50,122 nt of DNA from an uncultured Caryophanales bacterium (GCA_946628005.1 CAMOWA010000009.1:1-50122), one strand, 5' to 3'; shown: positions 34,910 to 44,990, counted from the stretch's first letter. Translations and numbers: made by a program. The notes: a model not told the origin generated them from the sequence alone.

Positions 34910-35447
34910 AATCTAACAACTCCTTACTAATAGTATTCGAGGTTTCTAAAAGGAAACTAGCTAAACTATCATAATTTAGGTATTTAGTTTTTCCATCTGT
35001 TTTTTGCTTTAAACATTCTATATTATATTTTAACTTTTCTTCTAAAATATTGCAATCATACTTCGTTAAGACTTTTTCTATATACTCAGTATTTAATTTA
35101 AATCTTTTTACTATTATAAAATTTAAATAATCATAATCTTTATAGATTAATCCATCTAGAAATATATTTTTATTTGGATATAAAACGCTTAAATAATCTT
35201 CTAAGTAATGTTTATCTAATAGTAAATGAGTAAGATATCCCATATGTAAATTGTTAGTAAGATCAAGTTTATTTATAAAATAATCAATATTAGGTACCAT
35301 ATAAATATCTTTTTTTATTTTATGATGACTATCTTCTAGAGCGATAATATCAGGGAGTAAATTACCTCTTATAAAGTCATCACTATTTATATTTAATCTT
35401 TTGGCTACTTCTTTTGCTACAATCATGTGTGAACTAATATTAGGCAT
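34869..35447 (-). CDS. zinc-dependent phospholipase C-like / HD-like hydrolase
   Basis: A 192-residue helical protein. MPNISSHMIVAKEVAKRL, FIRGNLLPDII, DSHHKIKK and HMGYLTHLLLDKHYLEDY give spaced His and Asp residues like those of the zinc-dependent PLC-type family; a larger relative is at 42711-43679. No signal peptide. Within a nucleotide operon a phosphohydrolase acting on nucleotides would make sense, but this is inference. The ATG at 35447 is chosen because AAAGGA lies 8 bases upstream; the open frame to 35489 overlaps the kinase gene. Its 3' end overlaps the NrtR-like start. Confidence 0.5.
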   Translation of the reverse strand: MPNISSHMIVAKEVAKRLNINSDDFIRGNLLPDIIALEDSHHKIKKDIYMVPNIDYFINKLDLTNNLHMGYLTHLLLDKHYLEDYLSVLYPNKNIFLDGLIYKDYDYLNFIIVKRFKLNTEYIEKVLTKYDCNILEEKLKYNIECLKQKTDGKTKYLNYDSLASFLLETSNTISKELLDYANKSSKLYIHIR

Positions 35448-35460
35448 ATTTATTTTCCTT

Positions 35461-35877
35461 TCAATTATTATTAATAATTTTATGAACAATTTTTTTAACT
35501 TTTTCTGTTTGTTCTTCTATAGATAGTCCAGTACAATTAACCATAAATAATTTATTGTTTAATAGATTGTTTTTTTCCATGTATAAAAATGTTTCTAAAT
35601 ATAATAGATTATATAAATATGTATATTTATCATATTCATCTATTGTATTTCTTAATTTTATTCTTCTTTCTAATTCTTCTTTATCATTATTCACTAAGAA
35701 TATTATATAATTATTATATTTTATATACTCTTTTATTTTTTTTACTCTATCAATTAGAGAAATATCGAATTCAAATAACTTACAAATATTTTTATCTCGA
35801 TCTAATAATTGATATTCCATTAAATTATTAATTACACTAGTTTTTCCTACCGCATCTGTTCCTTCTAGTACTATCAT
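35461..35877 (-). CDS. small P-loop nucleotide kinase-like protein
   Basis: A 138-residue protein. The P-loop is IVLEGTDAVGKTSVINNL, near-identical in form to thymidylate and deoxynucleoside kinases. Later YIIFLVNNDKEELERRIKLRN corresponds to the lid/arginine region and DKYTYLYNLLYLETF to the following helices. It is about 70 residues shorter than thymidylate kinase, missing most of the nucleoside-binding middle, yet the frame is intact with GGAGGG ahead of the ATG. So the substrate may be unusual. It sits between the divergent PurA and the PLC/HD-like gene. Confidence 0.65.
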   Translation of the reverse strand: MIVLEGTDAVGKTSVINNLMEYQLLDRDKNICKLFEFDISLIDRVKKIKEYIKYNNYIIFLVNNDKEELERRIKLRNTIDEYDKYTYLYNLLYLETFLYMEKNNLLNNKLFMVNCTGLSIEEQTEKVKKIVHKIINNN

Positions 35878-35892
35878 ATTAACCCTCCATTT

Positions 35893-37179
35893 CTAAAGCT
35901 TAATTAAATCTTTATCTTTTCTTCCTACTCCTATATAAGCTACTTTTTCTTTTGTTTCTTTTTCAATGTATTTTATATAATCTTTTAAAGATTGAGGAAT
36001 ATTATTCTTATTTATATTATCAATGTTTCCCCATCCTTTGAATTCCTTGTAGTGTGGTTTTAATCTTTTTAATACTTCTACATCATCAGGCATTATATAT
36101 ATTTTTTCTTTTTTATCATTTAGATAATAATCACATACTTTTACTATTTCTAAATCTTGCATAATGTCTAATTTATTTAATATTAATTTGGCATTTTTGT
36201 GTCCTAGTAATGATTTCTTTAAAGTTGGTAAATCAAACCAGCCAAGTCTTCTTTTCATATTTTCAGCATCATCAACTTCTGAATTATATTTATATAATTT
36301 GTTTGCATCATCTTTTTTCATTTCCGTTAGAAATGGTCTTTTATTTAAACAACAAAAATAGCCAGTAATTATAACGTACATTTCGTTTAAATAACAAGGA
36401 CTGATATTTGCTCCATTTAGTAGTGAATTAATACTGGTTGAAGCACTTGTTGTAAAGGGATTAAGTCCATGTAAATTATCTAACATTATACCATTACAGC
36501 CTTCAATAAGTATATTTGACTTAGTTTCTATGTTATATAAGAAATTACTATAATCTTTGCAAAATTTTCCTATTAGTTTTTCTATTTTTTTATAATCTTC
36601 TAAAAGATTTTTAGCTTCTAATGTAAAATACTCTTCATCTTTATCTTGATAGAATGAATTATCTAGTTCATAACAAGATTCTTTAATTTTATTTACTAAT
36701 GTTTCAATAGTCATAACTTTATTAATTGTATTTTGAACATCCATTAGTTTAATAGAATGTCTTGCATCTCTAGCAATTATAGCGTTTCCTGTTCCTTGAT
36801 TTGTGCTACCATATTTTTTTGAATGATTTTGTTTTTTATTTCGGTCGATATAAGGATTTATCAATAAACTAATACTAGAAGCTATTGTTACTTTGTTATA
36901 GATTTTATCTAAGTCATTTCTACTCTCTAGTTCTAATCTTAAAGCATGCAAATTTAATACTGCTCCTGGGGCTACTACAAACCTAACATTATCTTTGTCA
37001 AATACGGAAGGTAATTGTTTTGTCACAAATTGTTTGCCATTTTCTAAGATGACTGTATGTGAAGCATTAGTAGATGCATTAACTCTAAATATATAATCAT
37101 AATTCTTACCTAAATTAGAAACCACTTTTCCCTTTCCTTCATCCCCATATAGTCCTCCAACTATTACATCAACTTTCAT
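35893..37179 (-). CDS. divergent adenylosuccinate synthetase paralogue
   Basis: A 428-residue PurA homologue beside canonical PurA. Kept: the P-loop [13 protein letters not shown] with catalytic Asp, a His in NASHTVIL (canonical NNAGHT), and NKLD near 330, which resembles the guanine-recognition motif. Changed: the TTTxRxRR loop that binds aspartate is replaced by VDDAENMKRRLGWFD, GTTxRGIGP by GSTNQGTGN, and [12 protein letters not shown] by GCN..LNPFTTSAST. So it probably still uses GTP but with another amino acid, another nucleotide, or as a partner of PurA. PurZ of phages that make 2-aminoadenine is a known precedent for PurA divergence, but this protein keeps the catalytic Asp. AAAAGGAG precedes the ATG. 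Confidence 0.7.
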   Translation of the reverse strand: MKVDVIVGGLYGDEGKGKVVSNLGKNYDYIFRVNASTNASHTVILENGKQFVTKQLPSVFDKDNVRFVVAPGAVLNLHALRLELESRNDLDKIYNKVTIASSISLLINPYIDRNKKQNHSKKYGSTNQGTGNAIIARDARHSIKLMDVQNTINKVMTIETLVNKIKESCYELDNSFYQDKDEEYFTLEAKNLLEDYKKIEKLIGKFCKDYSNFLYNIETKSNILIEGCNGIMLDNLHGLNPFTTSASTSINSLLNGANISPCYLNEMYVIITGYFCCLNKRPFLTEMKKDDANKLYKYNSEVDDAENMKRRLGWFDLPTLKKSLLGHKNAKLILNKLDIMQDLEIVKVCDYYLNDKKEKIYIMPDDVEVLKRLKPHYKEFKGWGNIDNINKNNIPQSLKDYIKYIEKETKEKVAYIGVGRKDKDLIKL

Positions 37180-37201
37180 TTTTATTTCTCCTTTTCTTTT
37201 T

Positions 37202-38976
<1,775 letters not shown>

Positions 38977-38980
38977 TTTA

Positions 38981-39532
38981 TTATTGTCCTTTCATAATTT
39001 TATCCCAATTTATATAAGATCCCAGTGCCATAAATGTCCAAATGATATTTAATGCAAATAAGTATAATGCTTGATTAGGAAGAATAAAATATTCTACTGC
39101 ATAAAAAATATCATTAATAAACCAAATTATCCAAGTATCTATTTTCTTTTTTATCATATAATAAGTAGCAATTAAACTAGATATTGTTGTAAATGAATCA
39201 AGTAATGGTAATGGATCGTCTGTATTTTTAAGAACTATTCCTAAAATAATTGTACATAGAGCAATTAACAAAATGTAAATTATTCTTTCCTTTGTACTTG
39301 CCTTAGTTATTTTGTTAGAATCTTTGTTATTATTCCAAAGTATAAATCCTACTATACCCATAACTAAATAAATAATATTATTAGCAATATCTCCATATAA
39401 GTGGTTTAAAGTTGAAAATATTATTAAGAATATCATCTGTAAGATATAGAATATCCAGTTACACCTTTTATTTAGCATTACTAATATTCCTTGTATCAGT
39501 CCGAATACTGTAGCTCCTATTTCAAAAAACAT
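38981..39532 (-). CDS. PnuC-family nucleoside/vitamin transporter
   Basis: A 183-residue membrane protein with about six or seven helices. LNKRCNWIFYILQM near residue 22 and TWIIWFINDIFYAVEYF near 137 are the paired aromatic motifs of the PnuC fold, which imports nicotinamide riboside (PnuC), thiamine (PnuT), riboflavin (PnuX) or deoxynucleosides (PnuN) by facilitated diffusion coupled to intracellular phosphorylation. A nicotinamide riboside or nucleoside substrate fits the regulator and enzymes that follow. It is first in the operon, just downstream of the dyad operator; AAGGAGATGA precedes the ATG. Confidence 0.82.
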   Translation of the reverse strand: MFFEIGATVFGLIQGILVMLNKRCNWIFYILQMIFLIIFSTLNHLYGDIANNIIYLVMGIVGFILWNNNKDSNKITKASTKERIIYILLIALCTIILGIVLKNTDDPLPLLDSFTTISSLIATYYMIKKKIDTWIIWFINDIFYAVEYFILPNQALYLFALNIIWTFMALGSYINWDKIMKGQ

Positions 39533-39545
39533 CTAAATCATCTCC

Positions 39546-39574
39546 TTACATATAGTAAGTTACACTATATGTAA
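39546..39574 (-). promoter_or_regulatory. perfect 11-bp dyad operator of the nucleotide operon
   Basis: TTACATATAGT and ACTATATGTAA are exact reverse complements separated by 7 bases. The dyad begins 14 bases upstream of the PnuC-type start and covers the -10/transcription-start region expected from the TTGACA at 39580-39585. Operators of NrtR regulators in other bacteria carry TAGT/ACTA half-sites of this type (from memory), which fits the NrtR-like protein in this operon. Confidence 0.65.
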
Positions 39575-39579
39575 TCATT

Positions 39580-39585
39580 TGTCAA
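39580..39585 (-). promoter_or_regulatory. -35 box TTGACA of the nucleotide operon
   Basis: Consensus -35 on the minus strand. The -10 is not clean: candidates TGTAAC or TAACTT at 16-18 bases fall inside the dyad. Confidence 0.45.
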
Positions 39586-39588
39586 TAC

Positions 39589-39613
39589 ATTTATGGTATT
39601 TTTTACTATATGT
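39589..39613 (-). promoter_or_regulatory. second, degenerate operator
   Basis: ACTATATGT (39605-39613) is identical to 9 bases of the first dyad. With the same 7-base spacer, ATTTATGGT on the other side matches the partner half at 6 of 9. Its centre is about 41 bases from that of the first dyad, close to four helical turns, and lies upstream of the -35. Confidence 0.45.
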
Positions 39614-39619
39614 TTGTGT

Positions 39620-39645
39620 AAAAAAAAACACTTAATCTTTAAGTG
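39620..39645 (-). terminator. terminator of the ADP-ribosylglycohydrolase gene
   Basis: CACTTAA-AGA-TTAAGTG on the minus strand followed by T9. It separates this gene from the operon downstream. Confidence 0.65.
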
Positions 39646-40441
39646 ACTTTATATTCTTATATTTATTTTCAAATTCGTATAATATTTCCTTTAGATCTTC
39701 TTCTAAGAATTCTATTGCTTTGTCTCTTATTTCTCTTGGCACTCCATAGAATATTCCTGCTATTCCACCTGTAATCGCAGCTATTGTGTCACTATCTCCA
39801 CCTATTGAAATAGCATTTCTAATAGCATCTTCAAAACTGTTTGATTCAAAAAATGCTTCAAAGGCTTGAGGAACACTCCCTTGACAAGTTACATCAAAAC
39901 GATATTTTTCTCTAATTTCATCTAGTGTAAAGTCTATTTTATAATAATTAGAATCTATATATTCTCTTATTTTTTCTTTACTCCATCCAGTTTTTGCTAA
40001 AAATATGGCAACTGCTACTGATTCTGCTCCTTTTAGTCCTTCTTCGTGATTATGAGATATTTCGGTTACCTTTCTTGATAAATCTTTTGCTTCTTCTATA
40101 CTTTTTGCAACTATTCCGCATGCACTTACTCGCATTGCTGCTCCATTTCCAAAGCTATTATATGGTTCATGTTTATCTGTTAAAATCCATTTATAAAATG
40201 TTTCACCATATCCACAGCTAGGATATTTTCTTCCAATCTTAACCATGTTATTTATGGTTATTTCTTTTAGGTTTTCAAAATTATCTTTACAGTCTAATAA
40301 TGACTTAGCTACTGCTAATGTCATGACAGAGTCATCTGTAAAGCTACATTCAAATTTGTTAAATAATTCAAATTCTTTACTTTTATGATTAAATATTTCA
40401 AATCTAGAACCTACTATATCCCCTATTATTGCTCCTATCAT
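39632..40441 (-). CDS. ADP-ribosylglycohydrolase (DraG/ARH family)
   Basis: A 269-residue all-helical enzyme that removes ADP-ribose from proteins or related compounds. Metal-binding motifs are complete: GAIIGDIVGSRFE at the N-terminus, ECSFTDDSVMTLAV (TDDS), and SIGGDSDTIAAITGG (GGDSDT) near the C-terminus, with GNGAAMRVS and SHNHEEG between. Length is typical of small bacterial members. AGGAGGG precedes the ATG. It lies directly upstream of the NrtR-containing operon but is cut off by a terminator; it would yield ADP-ribose, a known NrtR ligand. Confidence 0.9.
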   Translation of the reverse strand: MIGAIIGDIVGSRFEIFNHKSKEFELFNKFECSFTDDSVMTLAVAKSLLDCKDNFENLKEITINNMVKIGRKYPSCGYGETFYKWILTDKHEPYNSFGNGAAMRVSACGIVAKSIEEAKDLSRKVTEISHNHEEGLKGAESVAVAIFLAKTGWSKEKIREYIDSNYYKIDFTLDEIREKYRFDVTCQGSVPQAFEAFFESNSFEDAIRNAISIGGDSDTIAAITGGIAGIFYGVPREIRDKAIEFLEEDLKEILYEFENKYKNIKSLKD

Positions 40442-40471
40442 TTTATCCCTCCTATTACTATTTTAGTATAA

Positions 40472-40507
40472 TAATATAAAATAATCCACATTTCTGTGGA
40501 TTATTTA
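40472..40507 (-). terminator. terminator of the HtrA gene
   Basis: AATAATCCACA / TGTGGATTATT perfect 11-bp stem with a four-base loop, T-rich on the minus-strand exit side. Confidence 0.55.
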
Positions 40508-40548
40508 CTTTACATTATTTTTTTATATTTACAGAAATATACAGTAAA

Positions 40549-41631
40549 CTATTTAAGATTCATTATAGTGTTATTTTCTTTTCCATCTCTTATATAAGTT
40601 ATTTTTATGTTATCGTTTTTTTGATGCTTAAATAGGTAATAATTAAAATAAGCTTTATTTTTTATTTCAATATTATCTATTTTTTTAATAATATCTCCTT
40701 TTTTTAAGCCAGCCTTTTCGGATATTCCTTTTTCTTTTGTATCTATTATTACTACTCCTTTTGTTATTTTTTTATCTATTTTTATTTTGCTTTTATCTAA
40801 ATTATCATTATCTATATCTACAGTTGTTGCATCAATTGATGGTCTTTCTATTTCTTCATTTTTTTCTAGTTTTTCTATATACTTTTGAGCTATTTCTATA
40901 GGAGTTGCAAAACCCATCCCTTCAATATTACTATCAACTAATTTCATTGTACATATTCCAATTACTTCTCCATTTATATTTACAAGAGGTCCTCCACTAT
41001 TTCCAGGATTAATTGGAGCATCTATCTGTATAGCATCCATAATATAATCTTCTTTTGTTGTTGATAAAGAAGTAGATACTAATCTGTTTTTTCCTGAGAT
41101 TATGCCAGATGTTACTGTACCTCTATATTCATAGCCTATTGGAGAACCTATTGTTATGATTGTATCTCCAACATTTGATTCTTCACTCTTTCCAAATGTT
41201 GCCGCTAAAAGAACTTTACTTTTATTAATTTTTAAAACAGCTAAATCTAAGTATTCATCTTTACCTATGACTTTAGCAATTTCATTTTCATTATTTGAAA
41301 AAGTTACTTTTACTTCTTTTTCATTTGTAATAACATGTTCATTTGTTAATATATATGCCTCTTTATTGTCTACTTTATATATAAATCCGGCTCCTGTTGA
41401 ATTAGATGATGTTTCATCTACATTTTCTATTAGAACAACAGAGTTATATACTTTATCAATGGCTTCTTTTAAAGAGCTTTTTTCATATACTTTTGTATTG
41501 TTTTTATTATGATAGTTATACGTTATATCTTTTCTAAGAAATGGAAAATAGCTTATATAGTACATTACCATTCCACCTATAAAGAAAGAAGAGATGATTA
41601 ATATCATTTCTTTTCTTTTTTGCTTATTCAT
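40549..41631 (-). CDS. HtrA/DegP-type serine protease with PDZ domain
   Basis: A 360-residue membrane-anchored protease. One N-terminal helix (about 8-27) leads to a trypsin-like domain with His in LTNEHVIT, Asp in YLDLAVLK and Ser in INPGNSGGPL, all intact. A short PDZ domain (about 265-360, VVIIDTKEKGISEKAGLKKGDIIKKIDN) ends the protein. It should act outside the membrane on misfolded proteins. The ATG at 41631 lies inside the last codons of the Abi-like gene (ATGAATAA), so the two are translationally coupled. Confidence 0.9.
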   Translation of the reverse strand: MNKQKRKEMILIISSFFIGGMVMYYISYFPFLRKDITYNYHNKNNTKVYEKSSLKEAIDKVYNSVVLIENVDETSSNSTGAGFIYKVDNKEAYILTNEHVITNEKEVKVTFSNNENEIAKVIGKDEYLDLAVLKINKSKVLLAATFGKSEESNVGDTIITIGSPIGYEYRGTVTSGIISGKNRLVSTSLSTTKEDYIMDAIQIDAPINPGNSGGPLVNINGEVIGICTMKLVDSNIEGMGFATPIEIAQKYIEKLEKNEEIERPSIDATTVDIDNDNLDKSKIKIDKKITKGVVIIDTKEKGISEKAGLKKGDIIKKIDNIEIKNKAYFNYYLFKHQKNDNIKITYIRDGKENNTIMNLK

Positions 41632-42577
41632 TATCAATACTCTCTCTTTCTATGTTGGCTAAATCCTTCCAATTTTTTGGAAATCCCATTCTTTCTAAAA
41701 CCTTATCTATTTTTATTGTATATAAATTATAATTTAATGTTTCTATAACATTATCTAATTCTAATGTCATATTTTTAAATTCTTCATAAGAAAGAATCTG
41801 TTTCATAATAATTATTAAGGCAAATAAATCATTTTTTCCTTGAATATATTCATCATCTTTTTTTTCTATTTTTAATAATTGATGATATACCGTATCTTCA
41901 ATACATTTTTGGGTTTTATTTTCATATAAAATATCTTCATGGGCACATAAATTTCGATAATTTGCTAAAATCGGTAAATATACTGTTAATGTTTCTGCAT
42001 CTAACTCATAGATTTTCGCAATATCTTTTTTATCTTCATCTTTTAATATTTGGAACATTTCACTTACTATACCGAATGATAGTACTTTTACTAAAATCCA
42101 TAGTGGAATATATCCATAATTAGATACATAATGTAAAGTTGCAGAGTGTTGAGAGCCATTTACTCGTATTTGTCTTTTCATTTTCTTTAATAAGTCATTT
42201 AATTGAGACTGTTTGTCTGGTCTTTGGGTAAAATTCTTTTCCTTAAGATAATCTCTTTCTCTGTATCCATATTTTTTAGATAATTGATATGATATAATAG
42301 ATTTTAAATTATTTTCAATAACTAATAAATATTTAAATATAACATTTCTAAATGAACGATCAAATAAGAATAGACTATACATTTCTTCAAATGTTGTTCC
42401 TTCCTTAAAGTGTCTATCTTCATCTGATTTTAAAAACAAATGACGATATCCATTTAAAAAGAAATAATTTTCACGTAATAACACCTTTTTTGTGTAATTA
42501 TCGTCTCTTATAATCATCCCTTTATGTTTTAATATCTCTAATTGTTCATTTAAGTTCTTAAAGTTCTTTTCTATCAT
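41624..42577 (-). CDS. Abi_2 / HEPN-like abortive infection protein
   Basis: A 317-residue helical protein of the Abi_2 (AbiD/AbiF) family: the N-terminal LEILKHKGMIIRDDNYTKKVLLRENYFFLNGYRHLF layout, FEEMYSLFLFDRSFRNVIFKYLLVIENNLKSIISYQLS, and the R-x4-H motif YRNLCAHEDILYE near residue 220, typical of HEPN ribonucleases. Such proteins stop phage growth, by RNA cleavage in studied relatives. The start at 42577 has AGGTGAG upstream; the ATG at 42592 is before that site. It overlaps the htrA-like gene by eight bases, an unusual pairing. Confidence 0.82.
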   Translation of the reverse strand: MIEKNFKNLNEQLEILKHKGMIIRDDNYTKKVLLRENYFFLNGYRHLFLKSDEDRHFKEGTTFEEMYSLFLFDRSFRNVIFKYLLVIENNLKSIISYQLSKKYGYRERDYLKEKNFTQRPDKQSQLNDLLKKMKRQIRVNGSQHSATLHYVSNYGYIPLWILVKVLSFGIVSEMFQILKDEDKKDIAKIYELDAETLTVYLPILANYRNLCAHEDILYENKTQKCIEDTVYHQLLKIEKKDDEYIQGKNDLFALIIIMKQILSYEEFKNMTLELDNVIETLNYNLYTIKIDKVLERMGFPKNWKDLANIERESIDNE

Positions 42578-42710
42578 ATTCTCACCTAACATATATTATA
42601 GCATATTCTTCGTTAAATAACTTTAAAACTTTTTATTATATAGTATAATTTACAACAACTATATTCGGTGTTAAAATATATTTAATTGTTATTTTTAGGA
42701 GGGGAAGAGT

Positions 42711-43679
42711 ATGCCATCAACAATTGTTCACTCTTATTTCGTAAAAGATGTATTAGATATATTGCCAGATAAAATAAGAACAAAACTTGATGCAGATAGA
42801 TGTAGAATGTTTGGACAGAGCGTTGATAGCTTAATGTTTTATAATCTTTTTTCTTTTTTTCCGGGTAAAAAAATAAGAAAATTTCATGATACATTTCATA
42901 CACAGAAAACAAAAGATTTTTTTATAAATCTTTTAAATATCATATCAACTAATCATATAGATGATATAGATACCTATTCTTTTTTGGTAGGATTTATTTG
43001 TCATTATGTATTAGATTCAAATGCTCATCCGTATATTTTTTATAAAACAGGTGTTTTTCATAAAAATGAAAGAAATACTTATAAATACAATAATGTTCAT
43101 GCCTTTATGGAATCTTTTTTAGATATGGATATGATTGCAAGAAGAGAAAATGTTAATCCATATCACTATAACTTTGACTCTTTTTGTTTCAATTGTAGAA
43201 AGTTTTCTGATGATTTAAATTCTATTATTGATTCTGTTTTTTTTGATACTTTCCAAATTTCTGGTATGCATAAAATCTATTTTAAATCTTTAAAACAAAT
43301 GAGAAAAGCCTTATTATTATTTCGTAGAGATCCTTATGGAGTCAAAAAAAATATTTATAAATTAGTTGATACTTTTACTCCTAAGAGATGCTATCGTTTT
43401 GAAGCAATTAGTTATCATTATCCATTAGAAGATAAACATAATTTTTTGAATAGTAATCATTCGTTATGGAGAAATCCTGTTGACTATAATATGATTAGTC
43501 ATGATTCTTTTGTGGATATTTATTTAAAAGCTGTTAAACAAGCAAAAGTTTTTATATGTGCTAGTTTTGATTTTTTAGATGGAAAGGAAATTGACTTAGA
43601 TCAAGTTTTTTTAAATACTAGTTATTGTACAGGATTAGATTGTAATATTGATAAGCGAATGAAATTTTTCGAATATTAG
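42711..43679 (+). CDS. zinc-dependent phospholipase C-like family protein
   Basis: A 322-residue soluble protein. The first residue pattern MPSTIVHSYFVKDVL, the QSVDSLMFYN stretch, KFHDTFHTQ, and LVGFICHYVLDSNAHPYIFYKTG give the spaced His/Asp residues of the zinc-dependent PLC-like family. The C-terminal 170 residues are helical without clear motifs. No signal peptide, so it is not a classical secreted phospholipase. GGAGGGGAAG precedes the ATG. It is followed 44 bases later by the SpoIID-like gene and probably shares a transcript. Confidence 0.6.
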   Translation: MPSTIVHSYFVKDVLDILPDKIRTKLDADRCRMFGQSVDSLMFYNLFSFFPGKKIRKFHDTFHTQKTKDFFINLLNIISTNHIDDIDTYSFLVGFICHYVLDSNAHPYIFYKTGVFHKNERNTYKYNNVHAFMESFLDMDMIARRENVNPYHYNFDSFCFNCRKFSDDLNSIIDSVFFDTFQISGMHKIYFKSLKQMRKALLLFRRDPYGVKKNIYKLVDTFTPKRCYRFEAISYHYPLEDKHNFLNSNHSLWRNPVDYNMISHDSFVDIYLKAVKQAKVFICASFDFLDGKEIDLDQVFLNTSYCTGLDCNIDKRMKFFEY

Positions 43680-43723
43680 TATAAAAGATTTAATTATAGA
43701 CATACTATTTTTAGGTGATTATT

Positions 43724-44761
43724 GTGTTTTACAATTATGATATTAAAAATGGTAGTCTTTTTTTATACTTAAATATGAAATATGAGTATGCTAATGAGTT
43801 TTCTATTAACAATGATATTGATCTAGCTAGAAGAGTAAAAAATTTTATTAAGAATAATAATATTCCATACCGAGGAAATCATATATATTTGGTTGTTGAT
43901 GGAGTTGTAGTTAAAAGTTTAAATTTGAAAAATATTGATTATAATACTTTTTCCTTGTCTTCTGACTATGATTGTGATTCTTTTATGATTAACATTAAGC
44001 TTAAAAATGGAGCAATTTGTGAGATGAGTCTCAGAGAGTATTTGCAAAACGTATTATGTTCCTTTTATACGTATGATTTAGAAGATGAAGTATTAAAATC
44101 AATTGGAGTTTTATATAATACTTATGCCTATAAATCTATGAAAGATAATAATTATATAGATGAAAATGATTATTTTGTACGCTTTAATTATTTGTCTTTT
44201 TATAAAGATGAAATTCCAAATTACGATAATTATTTATTAAAAATCAATTCTATAATTACAAATATTAATTGTATTTATTTAGCATATGAAAACAATTATA
44301 TTCTTCCATTTTTACATTTTTCTAACTATGGAAAAACTCTATCAAATAAACATTACAAATACTTATCAAGCGTTGATAGTATTTGGGATTTACTATCTCC
44401 TAATCTTATCACCTATAAAGATTATACATATAAACAGTTAGAAAATATATTTAATATTTCCTTTAGTAAAAATACAACATTTAGAATAATAAAAAAAGAT
44501 AATAGGCAGTTTATTTCTATTGATAATCATCTATTCACCTTGGAGGAAATAGAAAATAAACTATACTTTTGTTCTTCTAAGTATTACTTATTATTTTATA
44601 ATGATTTTTTAAGAATTATAAATGTTGGAAATGGTCATTTTTATGGACTTAGTTTATTTGGTTCTAATGAAATGGCAAAAAATGGAGTTAAATTTTATGA
44701 TATATTAAAATACTATTTTCCTAAAGTGAAGTTATTTCAATATAATAAAAAGCTTTCTTGA
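43724..44761 (+). CDS. degenerate SpoIID-like protein
   Basis: A 345-residue protein. AICEMSLREYLQNVLCSFY..DLEDEVLKSIGVLYNTYAYK mirrors the SpoIID/LytB pattern (Y-L-x2-V-x3-E-M..ALKAQAVAARTYA), and near the end GNGHFYGLSLFGSNEMAKNGVKFYDILKYYFP mirrors G-x-GHGVGMSQYGA..Y-x-x-IL-x-HYY. SpoIID cleaves glycan strands of peptidoglycan. Here the expected catalytic Glu in VxxEMP is lost (NVLCSFY) and no signal peptide or anchor is seen, so it is probably not an enzyme at the wall. The GTG at 43724 is chosen, with AGGTGA upstream; another GTG at 43715 is inside that site. Confidence 0.6.
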   Translation: MFYNYDIKNGSLFLYLNMKYEYANEFSINNDIDLARRVKNFIKNNNIPYRGNHIYLVVDGVVVKSLNLKNIDYNTFSLSSDYDCDSFMINIKLKNGAICEMSLREYLQNVLCSFYTYDLEDEVLKSIGVLYNTYAYKSMKDNNYIDENDYFVRFNYLSFYKDEIPNYDNYLLKINSIITNINCIYLAYENNYILPFLHFSNYGKTLSNKHYKYLSSVDSIWDLLSPNLITYKDYTYKQLENIFNISFSKNTTFRIIKKDNRQFISIDNHLFTLEEIENKLYFCSSKYYLLFYNDFLRIINVGNGHFYGLSLFGSNEMAKNGVKFYDILKYYFPKVKLFQYNKKLS

Positions 44762-44777
44762 TTAGAAAGCTTTTTTA
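44746..44777. terminator. bidirectional terminator between SpoIID-like gene and type VII locus
   Basis: AAAAAGCTTTCT-TGATT-AGAAAGCTTTTTT; ends both convergent transcripts. Confidence 0.7.
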
Positions 44778-44990
44778 AAGATTATTTTTTAATTCCTCTA
44801 ATGCTTTATCTGCATCTTTATATAATTCTACTGTATTATTTAGAAATTTACAATAACCTTCTATAGTTGCTGCAAAGTCTGTTAATTCATTTATATTTCT
44901 ATTTTTTATTAAGTTTTCTATTATTTGGGCTTGTTGGTGTAAATCGCTAGCAATTGCTGTTATTTCATCATATTTCAGTTTATCAATCAT
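44775..44990 (-). CDS. WXG100-like small protein carrying the YxxxD signal
   Basis: A 71-residue helical-hairpin protein, last gene of the type VII locus. It has no W-x-G, but the second helix ends LYKDADKALEEL, with Y-K-D-A-D matching the Y-x3-D/E export signal. It overlaps the preceding WXG100-like gene by eight bases, so the two are made together, probably as a heterodimer that is a substrate or co-substrate of EssC. Family placement rests on size, helix pattern and position. Confidence 0.6.
   Translation of the reverse strand: MIDKLKYDEITAIASDLHQQAQIIENLIKNRNINELTDFAATIEGYCKFLNNTVELYKDADKALEELKNNL

Noticed and set aside
34869-35489. Earlier start of the PLC/HD-like gene at 35489
   Set aside because: That start has no ribosome site and the extra residues overlap the kinase gene; the ATG at 35447 has AAAGGA at the right distance.
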